A stretch of DNA of 64,000 nt from Streptomyces sp. NBC_01276. GTDB taxonomy: Bacteria > Actinomycetota > Actinomycetes > Streptomycetales > Streptomycetaceae. Positions within the stretch are counted from its first letter, which is position 1; each line of letters begins with the position of its first letter. A program made the translations under genes and the position numbers. The DNA is taken from the NCBI RefSeq assembly GCF_041435355.1, contig NZ_CP108442.1:3224001-3288000 (forward strand). The letters are read 5' to 3'. Below, piece by piece: positions 1-9,875 of the stretch. A model generated the notes under the pieces. That model worked only from the letters and a program-made list of their open reading frames with translations, ran no database searches and was not told the origin of the DNA.

Positions 1-132
1 GCGGCGATCCTGGTCGACGTGGACGCGGCGATCTCGCGCGGCCGTCTCGCCGGGACCAGCGGGGACCTGGCCCGGCTGATCGGACGGCCGACGACCCCGG
101 TGGCCCGCGCCATCGGCGCCGCCCTGGCCTGA
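1..132 (+). CDS. NAD(P)-binding SDR/NmrA-type oxidoreductase, C-terminal end only
   Basis: The first 43 codons of the window are the open 3' end of a gene that starts outside it, read in frame 1 and stopping at TGA 130-132. The peptide contains GDLARLIGRPTTPVA near its end. A tail of this form is usual at the C-terminus of NmrA-like, atypical short-chain dehydrogenase proteins (NAD(P)H-sensing or quinone-reductase-like), where it sits in the substrate-binding part. The nucleotide-binding N-terminus is not in view, so the reaction cannot be stated. The family call rests on this tail alone. Confidence 0.55.
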   Translation, partial: AAILVDVDAAISRGRLAGTSGDLARLIGRPTTPVARAIGAALA

Positions 133-252
133 GGAACGCGCGACGGCGGCCGGATGTCATGAGTATCTCGCCGTAACGGGCATGACAGCGGCCCCCCGCG
201 GCGCTACGGTCGTGAGGTTGTGAGATTGGCCGGAAGTCGCACTGGAGGGCCC

Positions 253-1272
253 GTGAAGGCACAGAACGAGCAGCGCGCGGGTCTGCTCTACGGATTCGGC
301 GCGTACGGGATGTGGGGGCTGGTCCCCCTCTTCTGGCCGCTGCTCAAGCCGTCCGGGGCGATCGAGATCCTCGCCCACCGCATGGTGTGGTCAGTGGCGG
401 TGGTCGGCGTCGCGCTGATCGCGCTGCGCCGCTGGAGCTGGATGGCGGAGCTGCTGCGCCAGCCGCGCAAGCTGGCGCTGACCGCGCTGGCCGCGACCGT
501 GATCAGCGTGAACTGGGGCCTGTACATCTGGTCGGTCAACAACGGCCACGTGGTCGAGGCCAGCCTCGGCTACTTCATCAACCCGCTGGTGACCATCGCG
601 CTCGGCGTCCTGGTCCTCGGGGAGCGGCTGCGCCGCCCCCAGTGGGCCGCGGTCGGCATCAGTTTCGCCGCCGTCCTGGTCCTGGCCATCGGGTACGGGC
701 GCCCGCCGTGGATCTCGCTCGCCCTGGCCTCCTCCTTTGCCACCTACGGGCTGATCAAGAAGAAGCTCGGCATGGGCGGGCTGGAGTCGCTGACCGCCGA
801 GACGGCGATGCTGTTCCTGCCCGCGCTGGGCTACCTGCTGTGGCTCGCCGCCGAGGGACGCTCGACGTTCGCCTCACTGGGGCTCGGACACTCCGCCCTG
901 CTCGCCTCGACCGGGCTGGTCACCGCGATCCCGCTGGTCTGCTTCGGGGCGGCCGCGATCCGCGTTCCGCTGTCCACGCTGGGGCTGCTGCAGTACCTGG
1001 CGCCGGTGTTCCAGTTCGGGCTCGGGGTGCTGTACTTCCACGAGGCGATGCCGCCCGAGCGCTGGGCCGGCTTCTCCCTGGTCTGGGCCGCGCTGGTCCT
1101 GCTGAGCTGGGACGCGCTGCGCAGCTCCCGGCGCTCGCGGGCCCGGCTGGCACAGGCCGCGGGGAACGCGGCGGCGCCCGCCGCGGTACCGGCCGCTTCC
1201 GTCGCGGAGCCCGCCCCTCCGGCCGCAGACGCCCCCGCGGCGGGGGCGGCCCCCACCCGTGGGCCCGCGTAA
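253..1272 (+). CDS. rarD: EamA-family transporter RarD
   Basis: A 339-residue inner-membrane protein with about ten hydrophobic segments, matching the usual 300-residue RarD members of the drug/metabolite transporter superfamily. The N-terminus reads GLLYGFGAYGMWGLVPLFWP, which is typical of RarD. The motif ILAHRMVWS near residue 38 and NWGLYIWSVN near residue 86 also fit. The GTG at 253 is chosen because GGAGGG lies five bases upstream; a GTG at 220 would add 11 unlikely residues. The last 45 residues are an alanine- and proline-rich hydrophilic tail, probably cytoplasmic. RarD was first linked to chloramphenicol sensitivity in Pseudomonas, but the real substrate is unknown. A strong hairpin follows, so it is probably monocistronic. 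Confidence 0.85.
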   Translation: MKAQNEQRAGLLYGFGAYGMWGLVPLFWPLLKPSGAIEILAHRMVWSVAVVGVALIALRRWSWMAELLRQPRKLALTALAATVISVNWGLYIWSVNNGHVVEASLGYFINPLVTIALGVLVLGERLRRPQWAAVGISFAAVLVLAIGYGRPPWISLALASSFATYGLIKKKLGMGGLESLTAETAMLFLPALGYLLWLAAEGRSTFASLGLGHSALLASTGLVTAIPLVCFGAAAIRVPLSTLGLLQYLAPVFQFGLGVLYFHEAMPPERWAGFSLVWAALVLLSWDALRSSRRSRARLAQAAGNAAAPAAVPAASVAEPAPPAADAPAAGAAPTRGPA

Positions 1273-1295
1273 CGGCCTTCACTCCTCTCCCCCGG

Positions 1296-1324
1296 TCCCC
1301 GGTACGAAACCTTCGTACCGGGGA
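1296..1324 (+). terminator. Intrinsic terminator after rarD
   Basis: A perfect 13-bp stem (1296-1308 with 1312-1324, arm TCCCCGGTACGAA) closes on a three-base ACC loop, 23 bases after the rarD stop. There is no U tract, as is common in Streptomyces. Nothing else recognisable lies between here and 1477 apart from the probable promoter of the next gene. Confidence 0.75.
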
Positions 1325-1425
1325 TCGTCCGTTTACCGAACTCCCTTGACCGGATTCTGGTCTTGACGGACAGTCACGCTCTCACTGAACATCAGGCTCG
1401 CACTGGCGCATCATCGTTCACCTGA

Positions 1426-2793
<1,368 letters not shown>

Positions 2794-2839
2794 CGGACCG
2801 CCCTCCGGCAGCCATCCGCCGAATGGTCCGGTCCTCCAG

Positions 2840-2858
2840 GGCACCCCGACGAGGTGCC
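2840..2858. terminator. Small hairpin between convergent genes
   Basis: GGCACC and GGTGCC pair around a seven-base loop in the 72-base gap between the aminopeptidase stop and the end of the minus-strand toxin gene. A short bidirectional terminator is the simplest reading. The stem is only six pairs, so support is moderate. Confidence 0.4.
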
Positions 2859-2865
2859 GGTGGCG

Positions 2866-3282
2866 CTACGCGTCCTCGGCCGCCGGCCGCAGCGAGGCGG
2901 GCAGGGGTTCCTGGATGCGGGCGCGCAGTTCCTCCGCGACCGCCCCGATGTCCACCCGGCCCAGCTTCGCGGCCTCCACCAGGTCGCCCAGCTCCTCCGG
3001 CGAGGGCAGCTGCTTGGCCCCGGCCACCCGCAGGTACGAGCGGGTGGCCGCGGCCGCGTAGAACTCGTTCATCGGGGATTCCAGCGCGGGGCACACGGCG
3101 AGGGTGTGCAGGAACGCGGCGGCCCGCCAGGCCGTGTCGGGAGCGGGCTGCTCGGGCACCAGCACCAGGTCGTTCTGGTGCCGGGCGACGGCCGCGGCGA
3201 CCCCGGAGGGGTCCCACACGGCGGGATCCGACGGCAGATGGTGGGCCAGGGCCGTCCAGGCCCATTCCATGGTGATCTTCAA
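2866..3282 (-). CDS. Fic-family-like toxin component of a type II toxin-antitoxin pair
   Basis: A 138-residue soluble protein resembling the short, degenerate proteins annotated in Streptomyces as Fic-family toxin-antitoxin toxin component. The resemblance is in the layout AVARHQ near residue 30 and AAAFLHTLAVCPALES followed by NEFYAAAATRSYL near residues 55-80. The canonical Fic motif HPFxxGNG is not intact: only an N-E-F-Y-A-A-A segment is left, so AMP-transfer activity is doubtful. The TTG start at 3282 overlaps the antitoxin stop as TTGA, implying translational coupling, and it keeps the family-like N-terminus; ATG 3270 is the alternative. The call is by pattern; the neighbour supports it more than the toxin sequence does. 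Confidence 0.6.
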   Translation of the reverse strand: MKITMEWAWTALAHHLPSDPAVWDPSGVAAAVARHQNDLVLVPEQPAPDTAWRAAAFLHTLAVCPALESPMNEFYAAAATRSYLRVAGAKQLPSPEELGDLVEAAKLGRVDIGAVAEELRARIQEPLPASLRPAAEDA

Positions 3283-3482
3283 TTGCCGAACCGCTCCTGG
3301 AAGTAGCCCCAGTGGTCGGCGAACTCCTCTATGCCCGACAGGAAGGTCTTCCGGTCCTCGTCGAGTTCGCGCTCGGTGACCTCGGTGATCAGCGCGGTCA
3401 CCGTCGTCCCCAGTGCCGCCGCGCGCGCCTTGAGGCGCTCGTGGAACTCTTCGTCCAGGCGGATGGTGACGTGTCTCGACAT
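3279..3482 (-). CDS. Ribbon-helix-helix antitoxin
   Basis: A 67-residue protein whose first half, SRHVTIRLDEEFHERLKARA followed by ALGTTVTALITEV, is a ribbon-helix-helix DNA-binding fold (beta strand 2-8, helices about 12-23 and 27-40). RHH antitoxins bind their own promoter through the N-terminal strand and cap the toxin with the C-terminal tail (here residues 45-67, EDRKTFLSGIEEFADHWGYF). ATG 3482 is used; GTG 3491, three codons upstream, is equally possible and abuts the palindrome at 3493-3512. Neither has a good ribosome site. It is the first gene of a two-gene unit, overlapping the toxin by four bases. Confidence 0.7.
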   Translation of the reverse strand: MSRHVTIRLDEEFHERLKARAAALGTTVTALITEVTERELDEDRKTFLSGIEEFADHWGYFQERFGN

Positions 3483-3492
3483 GGCGTTCACG

Positions 3493-3512
3493 GTACAGCG
3501 GCCCTGCTGTAC
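3493..3512 (-). promoter_or_regulatory. Palindromic candidate operator of the toxin-antitoxin unit
   Basis: GTACAGC and GCTGTAC form a perfect 7-bp inverted repeat around six bases, one base outside the alternative GTG start of the antitoxin. Autoregulated RHH antitoxin operons normally have such palindromes over the promoter. Binding is inferred, not shown. Confidence 0.5.
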
Positions 3513-3532
3513 ACAGGAGCGAAACAGGACAA

Positions 3533-3564
3533 GGGTGGCCGGGGACACACGTCCCCGGCCACCC
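3533..3564 (-). terminator. Terminator after the LolA-like gene
   Basis: A perfect 14-bp stem (3533-3546 with 3551-3564, containing GGCCGGGGAC) with an ACAC loop sits 16 bases beyond the stop of the minus-strand gene 3580-4800. It separates that transcript from the toxin-antitoxin unit downstream. Confidence 0.8.
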
Positions 3565-3579
3565 CCGTCGGTGGTGCGC

Positions 3580-4800
3580 CTACTTGGCGGAGTCCGCCGT
3601 CTTCACCAGCTGGTCCTTGGTGACCGCGCCGACGTAGACCTTGCCGTCATCGGTGATCAGCGCGTTGACCAGGCGGGTGGAGAAGATCCGGCCCTCGCCG
3701 AACTTCCCGGTGACCTTGTCCCCGAGGGAGTTCAGGAACTGCTTGGCCTCCTTCGGCGCGTTCTTGTCCTTCTCGATGTCGCTCAGGTTCTTGCCGGCAC
3801 CGGTGTCGATGCGCGCGACCGTCGCCCAGCCCTCGCCGAGGACCTTCACATCGCCCTTGCCGCCCTTGCCGTCCGCCCCGCCGGTCAGCGCGTCCAGACC
3901 GGGGAAGGCCTCCAGCGGCCCGAACTGCTTGCCGTGCTCCCCGCCCTTCCCGGCGGCCTTGTCCGCGCCCTCGGTCACCTTGGCGCCCTTGGGCGGGGTG
4001 AAGGAGAAGGCGTCGGCGGCCGGCTTGGCGAAGTCGACCTGGGTGAAGCCCGCCTCGGCGATCGGCTTGCCGCCCTGGCTGGAGAGCAGCTGGACCCGCA
4101 GCGGCACGCCGTTCCTGGCGTCGACGGCGATCCGGACCGAGCCGACGGTGGAGCCGCTCTGCTTGGGCTTCAGGACGAGCTGGTAGGCGTCGCGGCCGGC
4201 GACCTGCGCGGTGTCGCCCACGCCGATCTCGGTGGTCGGGCCGGCCTGCTTGATCAGGTCCTGGGCCATCTGCTGCGGCGAGGCCGCGAGCCGGTCGGCC
4301 GTCTTCGGGTGCTCCTTGCCCTTGCCCGCGTCCTTGCCGTCGGCCTTCTCGTGGAAGGCCTCGTTGGACTTGGAGTCGTAGCCCCAGACGTCCGTGCCGT
4401 TGTGGACGAGGGTGTACTCGTCCTTGCCGTCCAGGAAGGTCAGCTTCTGCCGGTCCGGGCCGTCGGCCGCGACGCGGAAGGTGTGCGTGCCGTTCGCCAG
4501 CTGCGCGACCTTGTCCTGCGGGTCGGCCGAGCCGCCCGCGACCCCGCCGCCGCCCAGCAGGCCGGAGGCGAGCGTCGGCAGACCCAGGTCGGTGCTGAGC
4601 TTGGCCGTACCGGTGAGCTGCTGGACGTCGGACGCCGCGACCTTCTCGATCAGCTGCTGCGCCGTCACCTTGGGCAGGTCCGGGCCGCCGGCGTTGGCGA
4701 AGGCCGGGACCATCGCCACGGTCGCCGCGGCGACGCCCGCCACCGCTACCGGTACCGCGTACCGGGCGGCCTTGCGAGAGGTCTTCGTGTTCGCTGCCAT
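3580..4800 (-). CDS. LolA-like exported protein
   Basis: A 406-residue protein with a clear export signal: charged start AANTKTSRKAARY, a hydrophobic core at residues 15-33, and AFANA before the mature region. The body is rich in beta-strand-like alternation, with segments such as TFRVAADGPDRQKLTFLDG and GRDAYQLVLKPKQ. Such features are found in actinobacterial proteins annotated as LolA (outer-membrane lipoprotein carrier) or MucB/RseB-like. Actinobacteria have no classical Lol pathway, so a role in binding lipids or sensing at the cell surface is more likely. Residues about 290-345 are charged and flexible. It is transcribed alone, with a terminator on each side. The specific function is unknown. 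Confidence 0.7.
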   Translation of the reverse strand: MAANTKTSRKAARYAVPVAVAGVAAATVAMVPAFANAGGPDLPKVTAQQLIEKVAASDVQQLTGTAKLSTDLGLPTLASGLLGGGGVAGGSADPQDKVAQLANGTHTFRVAADGPDRQKLTFLDGKDEYTLVHNGTDVWGYDSKSNEAFHEKADGKDAGKGKEHPKTADRLAASPQQMAQDLIKQAGPTTEIGVGDTAQVAGRDAYQLVLKPKQSGSTVGSVRIAVDARNGVPLRVQLLSSQGGKPIAEAGFTQVDFAKPAADAFSFTPPKGAKVTEGADKAAGKGGEHGKQFGPLEAFPGLDALTGGADGKGGKGDVKVLGEGWATVARIDTGAGKNLSDIEKDKNAPKEAKQFLNSLGDKVTGKFGEGRIFSTRLVNALITDDGKVYVGAVTKDQLVKTADSAK

Positions 4801-4953
4801 GTCAGTGCCCTGCCCTCTGTGTCTGTGGCGGCGACCCCCGTGTCACCGCGCTCACCCGATCCGGTGGGGTTGATGACTCCATCTGACCAAATGGGCGGGC
4901 TCGGGGCGTCAGTCCCCGGAATCAACTGCGCGTACGACCGTGGGATGACACGG

Positions 4954-5007
4954 AAGGGGGCCCCTCACCCCGGACCCGTAGGGGTCGCCGGGGGCGAGGG
5001 GCCCCTT
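4954..5007 (-). terminator. Terminator after the polyprenyl synthase gene
   Basis: AAGGGGGCCCCTC (4954-4966) pairs with GAGGGGCCCCTT (4996-5007) apart from one bulged G, with a GC-rich inner stem between. It lies 21 bases past the stop of the minus-strand gene 5028-6038. The rest of 4801-5027 holds only the promoter region of the LolA-like gene. Confidence 0.7.
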
Positions 5008-5027
5008 GCGGTGCCGATGGGGACGGC

Positions 5028-6038
5028 TCAGCCGGCGCGGTGGACCACCGCGTCGCAGAGCTCCTCCAGGGCCGACTTCGCGAAGCACTCCGGCAGCGGG
5101 GCGAGCGTGGCGCGCGCGTCCTGCGCGTACTGGATGGTGTCGCGGCGGGCCTGTTCCAGCGCGGGGTGTACCCGCAGCCGGGTGAGCACCTCGGCGAGCC
5201 GGGCGTCGTCGCTCAGGTCCCCGTCCAGCAGCCGTACGAGCTCCAGGTCCTCCTCGCGGCCGTCGCGCTCGGCCATCTCCCGCAGCCGCAGCACGGGGAG
5301 CGTGGGAATGCCCTCGCGCAGGTCGGTGCCGGGGGTCTTGCCGGACTCGTGGGAGTCGGAGGCGATGTCGAGGACGTCGTCGGCGAGCTGGAAGGCGGTG
5401 CCGAGGCGCTCGCCGTACTGGGTCAGGATGTCGACGACCGACTCGTCGGCCCCGGACATCAGCGCGCCGAAGCGGCCGGAGACCGCGATCAGCGAGCCGG
5501 TCTTGCCCGCGATGACGTCGAGGTAGTGCGCGACCGGGTCGCGGCCGTCGCGCGGGCCGGCCGTCTCCAGGATCTGGCCCGTCACCAGCCGCTCGAAGGC
5601 CTCGGCCTGGATGCGCACGGCCTCCGGTCCGAGGTCGGCCAGGATGTGGGAGGCGCGGGCGAACAGGAAGTCACCCGTCAGGACGGCCACGGAGTTGCCC
5701 CAGCGGGCGTTGGCGCTCTCCACCCCGCGGCGCACGTCCGCCTCGTCCATGACGTCGTCGTGGTAGAGCGTGGCCAGGTGGGTGAGCTCCACGACCACCG
5801 CGGACGGCACGATCCCGGGCGCGTAGGGGTCGCCGAAGCGGGAGGCGAGCATCACCAGCAGCGGCCGGAACCTCTTGCCTCCGGCGCGCACCAGATGCTG
5901 GGCGGCCTCGGTGATGAAGGGGACTTCGCTCTTGGTGGCTTCCAGCAGACCCGCCTCGACGGCGGCCAGTCCGGCCTGGACATCGGTCTCAAGAGCCTGG
6001 TCCCGCACGCTCAGTCCGAACGGCCCGACGACGGTCAC
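5028..6038 (-). CDS. Long-chain polyprenyl diphosphate synthase
   Basis: A 336-residue soluble trans-prenyltransferase that adds isopentenyl units to an allylic diphosphate. Both aspartate-rich metal sites are intact: HDDVMD at residues 93-98 and LADDVLD near residue 220. GGKRFRP near residue 53 is the usual diphosphate-binding start. The size and the small residues before the first motif suit a chain longer than C20. With mqnA, mqnC, menG and a geranylgeranyl-reductase-family gene in the same window, making the menaquinone side chain is the likely job (inference). The GTG start at 6038 has AGGAG about nine bases upstream. The leader contains a tandem 12-base repeat. A shorter-chain synthase for another isoprenoid is the alternative. 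Confidence 0.85.
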   Translation of the reverse strand: MTVVGPFGLSVRDQALETDVQAGLAAVEAGLLEATKSEVPFITEAAQHLVRAGGKRFRPLLVMLASRFGDPYAPGIVPSAVVVELTHLATLYHDDVMDEADVRRGVESANARWGNSVAVLTGDFLFARASHILADLGPEAVRIQAEAFERLVTGQILETAGPRDGRDPVAHYLDVIAGKTGSLIAVSGRFGALMSGADESVVDILTQYGERLGTAFQLADDVLDIASDSHESGKTPGTDLREGIPTLPVLRLREMAERDGREEDLELVRLLDGDLSDDARLAEVLTRLRVHPALEQARRDTIQYAQDARATLAPLPECFAKSALEELCDAVVHRAG

Positions 6039-6055
6039 GAGGGGTACTCCTGTCT

Positions 6056-6079
6056 GCTGACGATCACGCTGACGATCAC
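6056..6079. repeat. Two tandem copies of a 12-base repeat
   Basis: GCTGACGATCAC occurs twice head to tail, 18 bases upstream of the polyprenyl synthase start, in the 190-base divergent gap before the POT transporter gene. It could be chance or a paired protein-binding site. No known consensus is recognised. Confidence 0.5.
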
Positions 6080-6228
6080 CTGGATTGTCGATGTGTCGCT
6101 GCCATCACTCAAGCCAGCGTATCCGGTCTGTTTTCGATCACCCAGAGCGCCTGCCCGGTCGCCACGTGCGCATCGCCCGATGCGCACCGGTATGTTCGTA
6201 GGGACCCGAAACAACCGGAGAGTACGTT

Positions 6229-7746
6229 TTGTCCAGAATTGTGACCGATATAGACGAACCCAGGGACCCGGAGGCGGACCAGCCGCCGCCCGGTGACGAC
6301 CAGGCCTTCCTCGGTCACCCCAGGGGTCTCGCCACCCTCTCCGGGCTGGAGGTCTGGGAGCGGTTCTCCTTCCTCGGCATGCAGGCCATCCTCGTCCTCT
6401 ACTTCGCGGACACGGTCGCGAACGGCGGCCTGGGGATGAACCCGGCCACGGCCGCCTCCGTCTCGGCGGCCTACGGGACCATGGTCTACCTCGTCTCCGT
6501 GGCCGGCGGATGGCTCGCCGACCGCATCCTCGGTTCGTACCGCGCCGTCCTCTCCGGCGGCATCCTGATCGCCTGCGGCCACTACGCCATGGCCGTCCCC
6601 ACGGCCACCATGACCTGGGTGGGCCTCGGCCTGATCAGCGCGGGCACCGGCCTGCTCAAGCCCAACGTGGCCAGCATGGTCGGCAAGCTGTACCGGACGG
6701 CCGACCAGCGGCGCGACGCCGGCTTCGCCCTGTACTACATGGGCATCAACATCGGCGCCTTCGCCGGACCGCTGGTCACCGCCTGGCTCGGCGAGAACAA
6801 GGGCTGGCACTGGGGCTTCTCCGCCGCCGCCGTCGGAATGACCGCCGGGCTGGTCCAGTACGTCCTGGGACGCCGCCATCTGGCCGGACGCAAGCACTCC
6901 GCCGAGTACGCCCTCGCCCCCGACGCGATGCGCGCCGCCGTCCGGAGGATCGTCGGCGGCTGCGTCGCCCTCGCCGTCATCGCCACCCTCCTGGCGGTCG
7001 TCGGCTGGTTGACGATGGGCCGTCTCGTCGACCTCCTCACCCTCGCCTCGGTGATCGCCCCGGTCGTCTACTTCACGCTCATGTTCCGCAGCCCGCGCGT
7101 CAGCGCCGAGGAACGCGGACGGCTGCGCCCGTACGTGGTCCTCTTCCTGGCCTCGGTCGCCTTCAACTTCATCCTCTTCCAGGCCTACTCGACGATGATG
7201 CTGCTGGCCTCGACGAACGCCCGCACCGAGATCCTCGGCTTCGACTTCCCGGCCGGCTGGTACGCCTCGGCGCTCGGCGCCTTCGAGGTGCTGCTCGCCC
7301 CGGTGGTGGCCGCGCTCTGGGCCCGCATGGGACCCCGCCAGCCGCACGCCTCCAACAAGATCGCCATCGGGGTGATCCTGGGCGGCCTGTCCTTCCTGCT
7401 GATGGTGATCCCCACCTCGGGCCACGGCGGGGAGGCCTACCGGATGGCCGCCTGGTGGATCGTCGGCTCGTACCTGCTGCTGGGGCTCGGCGACGTGCTG
7501 CTGGAGACCTCCGGCATGTCGGCCACCACCAAGCTCGCCCCCAAGGCCTACGCCGGCCAGACGATGGCCCTGTGGTTCCTCTCCCTGGCCCTCGCCAACG
7601 GCATCCAGGCCCAGGTGGTCAAGGTCTACGGCACGGTGTCCGACCCCGTGTACTTCGGCGTCAACGGCGCCGTCGCGGTCGCGGCGGGCCTGGCCGTGAT
7701 CGCGATGGCGCCCTGGCTGCGCCGCACGATGCATCCCGTCCACTGA
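6229..7746 (+). CDS. POT-family proton-coupled peptide transporter
   Basis: A 505-residue membrane protein of the PTR2/POT family, which imports di- and tripeptides with protons. Family marks are WERFSFLGMQA at about residues 44-54 (the ExxERF-type region of helix 1), GGWLADRILG near residue 100, and the signature around FALYYMGINIGAFAGP near residue 165. About 14 hydrophobic segments are present. The TTG start at 6229 has GGAGAG seven bases upstream and gives the usual short cytoplasmic N-terminus. It runs 22 bases ahead of a CocE/NonD hydrolase gene on the same strand, so the two may share a message. Confidence 0.88.
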   Translation: MSRIVTDIDEPRDPEADQPPPGDDQAFLGHPRGLATLSGLEVWERFSFLGMQAILVLYFADTVANGGLGMNPATAASVSAAYGTMVYLVSVAGGWLADRILGSYRAVLSGGILIACGHYAMAVPTATMTWVGLGLISAGTGLLKPNVASMVGKLYRTADQRRDAGFALYYMGINIGAFAGPLVTAWLGENKGWHWGFSAAAVGMTAGLVQYVLGRRHLAGRKHSAEYALAPDAMRAAVRRIVGGCVALAVIATLLAVVGWLTMGRLVDLLTLASVIAPVVYFTLMFRSPRVSAEERGRLRPYVVLFLASVAFNFILFQAYSTMMLLASTNARTEILGFDFPAGWYASALGAFEVLLAPVVAALWARMGPRQPHASNKIAIGVILGGLSFLLMVIPTSGHGGEAYRMAAWWIVGSYLLLGLGDVLLETSGMSATTKLAPKAYAGQTMALWFLSLALANGIQAQVVKVYGTVSDPVYFGVNGAVAVAAGLAVIAMAPWLRRTMHPVH

Positions 7747-7768
7747 GGGGACCGGTGAACCCACTCCG

Positions 7769-9775
7769 ATGATCATCCGAACCGACTTTCCGTACGCGAC
7801 CGCCCACGAGGACGTCCGGATCCCGATGCCCGACGGCGTCGAGCTGTACGCCCGGATCTGGCGCCCGGTGACGGACGAGCCCGTCCCGGCCCTGCTGGAG
7901 TACCTCCCGTACCGGCTCACCGACTGGACCGCCCCGCGCGACGCCCAGCGCCACCCCTGGTACGCGGGCCACGGCTACGCCTCCGTACGGGTCGACGTGC
8001 GCGGCCACGGCAACAGCGGGGGCCGCCCCGGAGACGAGTACGACGCCCGGGAACTGGCCGACGGGGTCGCGGTGGTGGAGTGGCTGGCCGCCCAGCCGTG
8101 GTGCACGGGCGCGGTCGGCATGTTCGGGATCTCCTGGGGCGGCTTCAACAGCCTCCAGATCGCCGCGCTCGCCCCCCGGGCGCTGAAGGCCGTCGTCACC
8201 GTCTGCTCCACCGACGACCGCTACGACAACGACGTGCACTACATGGGCGGCTCGGTGCTCGCCGTGGACATGCACGCGTGGGCCGCCACGATGCTCGCCT
8301 TCGCCTCCCGCCCGCCGGACCCGCGCTACGCCGGGGACGGCTGGCGCCGGCAGTGGCTGGAGCGGCTGGAGGGGATGGAGCCCCTGATCCACACCTGGCT
8401 CTCCCACCAGACCCGGGACGCCTACTGGCGCCACGGAAGCGTCTGCGAGGACTACGGGGCCGTCCGCGCGGCCGTCCTCGCCGTCGGCGGCTGGCACGAC
8501 CCCTACCGGGACACGGTCCTGCGCCTGGTCTCCGCCCTGCCCGCCTCCCGCGTCCGGGGGCTGATCGGCCCCTGGTCGCACCAGTACCCGGACCGGGGAC
8601 TGCCGCCGGGCCCGGCGATCGGCTTCCTCCAGGAGACCCTGCGCTGGTGGGACCACTGGCTCAAGGGCGAGGACAACGGGGTCATGGAGGAGCCGCTGCT
8701 GCGCTCCTGGATCAGCGAGTCGCACCGCCCCGCGACCGTGTACGAGCGCCTGGAGGGCCGCTGGGCCGGCGACCGGGCCTGGCCCTCCCCCTCGGTGGTA
8801 CCCGTCTCGTACGGCCTCCAGGGGCCCCCGGTGGTCGTGGCCTCGCCCCAGCACACGGGGCTGGACGCGGGCCGCTTCTTCCCCTTCGGCAACGCCGCCG
8901 ACCTGCCGCCGGACCAGCGGGAGGAGGACGCGAAGTCGGCCTGCTTCGAGTTCCCGGTGGCGCCGGGCGAGCCGGTGGAGATCCTGGGCCGCCCGTCGGT
9001 GACCCTGCGGCTGCGGATGGACGTCCCGTACGGGCAGGTCGTGGCCCGGCTGTGCGACGTCGCTCCCGACGGCTCCTCGACGCTCGTCACCCGGGGCGCG
9101 CTGAACCTGTCCGCGCGGCGCGGGCGGGACCGGGCGGCGCCGTGGACCCCGGGCACGCAGGAGGACGTCACCTTCGAGCTGAACGGCATCGGGCACGCCT
9201 TCCCGCCCGGCCACCGGATCCGCCTCGCGCTGTCCTCCGCGTACTGGCCGTGGATCTGGCCCCGGGCCGGCTCGGAGGCCGGCTGGACCGTGGACCCGGA
9301 GGGCAGCACCCTCGAACTCCCGGTCCGCTCGGGCTCCCCCGCCACCGACTCGGCCATCGTCTTCGAGGCCCCGGAGCAGGCGGAGCCGCTGGGGGTCTCC
9401 TACCCCGAGACCCTTGACGGGCCGCGCCCGGAGCGGCTCGTCGTACGTGACGTGGCGCGCGGCACCTGGCGCCTGGAGGTGGACCCCCGCTACGGCGGCA
9501 CCCGGGTCTACCCGGACGGGCTGGAGTACGAGGAGGAGGCGGCGGAGGTCTACGAGATCCAGGACGCGGACCCGCTGTCGGCGTCCTGCCGCTCGGAGTG
9601 GCGGATCCGGCTCCACCGGCCGGAGGAGGGCTGGGACGCGCGGGTGGAGACCCGCTCGGAGATCACCTGCGACGAGGGCGGCTTCCTCACCTCGAACGAG
9701 GTGGTGTGCCGGGAAGGTGACGAAGTCGTCTTCCACCGCACGTGGGAACGCCGCCTGCCGCGCACGGCGGGCTAG
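7769..9775 (+). CDS. CocE/NonD-family hydrolase (X-Pro dipeptidyl-peptidase-like)
   Basis: A 668-residue serine hydrolase. The alpha/beta-hydrolase domain (about residues 10-300) carries the nucleophile elbow GISWGG with Ser122, an aspartate candidate in GGWHDPYRD and a histidine candidate in GPWSHQYPDRG. A C-terminal jelly-roll of PepX_C type follows (about 330-540, with ITLRLRMDVP-like and AFPPGHRIRLALSS segments). Residues about 550-668 form an extra C-terminal region not typical of the shortest members. There is no signal peptide. Family members cleave acyl esters or X-Pro peptides; following a peptide transporter, peptide hydrolysis is attractive but unproven. Confidence 0.85.
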   Translation: MIIRTDFPYATAHEDVRIPMPDGVELYARIWRPVTDEPVPALLEYLPYRLTDWTAPRDAQRHPWYAGHGYASVRVDVRGHGNSGGRPGDEYDARELADGVAVVEWLAAQPWCTGAVGMFGISWGGFNSLQIAALAPRALKAVVTVCSTDDRYDNDVHYMGGSVLAVDMHAWAATMLAFASRPPDPRYAGDGWRRQWLERLEGMEPLIHTWLSHQTRDAYWRHGSVCEDYGAVRAAVLAVGGWHDPYRDTVLRLVSALPASRVRGLIGPWSHQYPDRGLPPGPAIGFLQETLRWWDHWLKGEDNGVMEEPLLRSWISESHRPATVYERLEGRWAGDRAWPSPSVVPVSYGLQGPPVVVASPQHTGLDAGRFFPFGNAADLPPDQREEDAKSACFEFPVAPGEPVEILGRPSVTLRLRMDVPYGQVVARLCDVAPDGSSTLVTRGALNLSARRGRDRAAPWTPGTQEDVTFELNGIGHAFPPGHRIRLALSSAYWPWIWPRAGSEAGWTVDPEGSTLELPVRSGSPATDSAIVFEAPEQAEPLGVSYPETLDGPRPERLVVRDVARGTWRLEVDPRYGGTRVYPDGLEYEEEAAEVYEIQDADPLSASCRSEWRIRLHRPEEGWDARVETRSEITCDEGGFLTSNEVVCREGDEVVFHRTWERRLPRTAG

Positions 9776-9875
9776 GGTCCGGGCGCGGCTGCCGGCACAA
9801 GTCCCGGTGCGACCGCCGAGCACCGTCGTGGATCGGTGCTCCGCGGTGTCAGAGGGCGCTGGCAGCATCGTCGTC

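Noticed and set aside
3331..5526. Plus-strand open frame of 731 codons
   Set aside because: It lies opposite the LolA-like and polyprenyl synthase genes, shows no motif, and mixes low-complexity Val/Leu/Gly/Arg sequence typical of a complementary-frame artefact.
9414..9875. Earlier start for the DUF1963-like protein
   Set aside because: The frame is open upstream, but the added sequence is arginine-rich shadow of the CocE gene and overlaps it by 360 bases.
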